From positions 13,569,942 to 13,633,941 of the forward strand of contig CM032805.1 in NCBI GenBank assembly GCA_019155185.1: a stretch of 64,000 nt of DNA, in the 5' to 3' direction. The translations under genes and the position numbers were made by a program. Under the pieces are notes generated by a model. That model made no database searches. It was not told the origin of the DNA and worked only from the letters and a program-made list of their open reading frames with translations. Below are positions 62,440 to 64,000 of this stretch, piece by piece (the stretch's first letter is position 1; each line of letters begins with the position of its first letter). Source of the stretch: Beaufortia kweichowensis (Eukaryota > Chordata > Actinopteri > Cypriniformes > Gastromyzontidae).

Positions 62440-64000
62440 TCCACTTGACCCAGACAGCTTCCAGGTTTAATTGAAAAAGATCAGCTGAGACCTTTATGAA
62501 TTAACTGAAGAAATCAATATCTGCTGAATGCCATTCTGTAAACTCTTTCTATACATAGATGCCAGATTAGCCAGCAGGCAGGGTGCTTGTTGAGGTGTTA
62601 CTGTACAGTTGTATTGTACTGTATGTGCTCAGTGTTGTTAGCAATTGCAAACACTGACGCCTGTTCATCTTTGTCTTTTGTTAGCAAACTTTAAAATGTG
62701 TTGATTATCAGCTATGATCTGACAGTCATATTAAATGACATGTTTTTTATTATAAATTCCCTTTAGACAGACTTCTTATTATACTGTTAGTATGTATGTA
62801 TATATATAAGGCTGTACAAGTTAGCTCTTTAATATCACATAATTGCACAGCATTTGTAGAAATGTTTAATATTCAGCATGTACATATTTTATTTTACATA
62901 TTTTATTTTATTTTGAATTGCCAATATGTCAAATATCTTTGCATGTGTTGGGGTGCCAGTCAGATGTTCCAGAGGTCTGCATTTACTCAAGTTTGCTAAT
63001 AATGCAGTGTATAAATGGTCATGAAATTTGCATAATCTCTGGGCAACAGGAAGCGAGACCAAACAAATCAGCAGTGACTTGCTAGTTGGCCTGGCTGTGA
63101 GCAGGAAGTGGTGAGAGAACAGGAAGTTGTGAGAAATGTCAAGCTTTTAGGTGAAGTGACTGTTTGTTAGAGTGTCATTTGGCTTGTCCTTGTACAGTTC
63201 TTGAAAGGAGTGAGTGGATGAGACAGTCTGTGCCTTAAGGCTTCTTGGTCATGGGTCAAAAGAGGAATGGACAGAGAAACCAAAAATATAATAATCACAC
63301 ACTCTTTTTGTGAATGAGACTAAAACATCTTTTCTAAAACGTCTCAAATGGACTTTTTTATTGGAAGTATCCCTTTGTTGCAACGTACTAACCCTGGCTT
63401 TGTGATCTAGCTCAGTGCCTTACATACTTATCATACAGCGTTAGATGCAGGTTGGAGTGGTTCGATCCATTCAGCACCAAAACGCACTCAATATTCTGTA
63501 GGATCTATGATGGATCATTTGTGCTACTAATCAATGACATGGTCAACGCCTATCGATCGCAATGTTTTTGAAGCATGTAGATTTCACTCACGTTTCTTTA
63601 AAGTAGCAAACTATTTGGAAAATAGCTTTATACTCTATTAGAAGTCTCTCGAAATGCACAACGCTTAACCTTAGGTCGATTATACACTGTCTCTTGCGCA
63701 AGAGTTGACGAGGACGTAAAAGTTCAGCACCACGGACAGCAGCCGATCTCAAGCCGTACGAAGTCCACATAGTGCTTTCTTTGTGTGTTTCTTATGTAAA
63801 TACATACAATACTGTAATTTGATACATAGTTACTTGTTGTTAATTCCTCTTTTGAATAGATGATGACGACAAGTTCAGGAAAATATGACGCGTTTCTATG
63901 AGGTAACGTGTGAAATCGGCATGAATCCACTCCTCGTTTTCAAACCTCGCGTATTGTGTTGCTTTGGGTACATTTCATGTGTATTTACACCACCAAACTG

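Overview
The window is a stretch of vertebrate nuclear genome, most likely from a teleost and probably a cyprinid or other otophysan fish. Evidence: coding sequence is split into short exons with GT-AG introns, the background is AT-rich, (CT)n microsatellites are very long, and several interspersed repeats look like families common in cyprinids (inverted-repeat elements starting like GGGATAGTTCACCCAAAAAT, CACTCTTAAAAATAAAGG and CACTGCAAAAAATG, plus a tRNA-derived SINE head). Repeat names and taxonomy come from memory, not a search.

One protein-coding gene is clearly supported: adck1 (aarF domain containing kinase 1; UbiB/ADCK atypical kinase family, mitochondrial), on the + strand. Eight coding exons are recognised: 803-1006, 19302-19460, 19766-19924, 22212-22328, 34165-34314, 35248-35445, 46513-46706 and 51467-51635. 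Spliced, they give an open frame of 449 codons plus stop and match human ADCK1 from just upstream of the KxGQ motif to the C-terminus. The first roughly 75 residues (mitochondrial/N-terminal part) and the promoter lie upstream of base 1. All internal junctions are phase 0 except the last, which splits an Arg codon. All the family signature motifs are present, so the gene looks intact.

Layout: 1-802 is the end of an upstream intron. 1007-19301 is an 18.3-kb intron with a CpG-rich block near 2.45-2.67 kb, microsatellites and repeat elements. 19302-22328 holds three exons and a second CpG-rich block at 20.7-20.9 kb. 22329-34164 is an 11.8-kb intron with several MITE-like repeats and repeat-poor blocks. 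34165-35445 holds two exons. 35446-46512 is an 11.1-kb intron with a SINE fragment, a 218-bp CT tract and a three-unit tandem repeat. 46707-51466 is a 4.8-kb intron with a possible solo LTR. 51636 to about 52.2 kb is the 3' UTR with candidate poly(A) signals. From there to 64000 the sequence looks intergenic, with MITEs, microsatellites and a near-perfect 27-bp hairpin. In tetrapods NRXN3 follows ADCK1, but no neurexin exon is visible here.

I found no new gene system. The items most worth checking are the intronic CpG-rich blocks, the hairpin at 61.8 kb, the LTR-like insertion at 47.1-47.6 kb, the in-frame tandem splice acceptors at 19.77 kb, and a few unexplained open frames.
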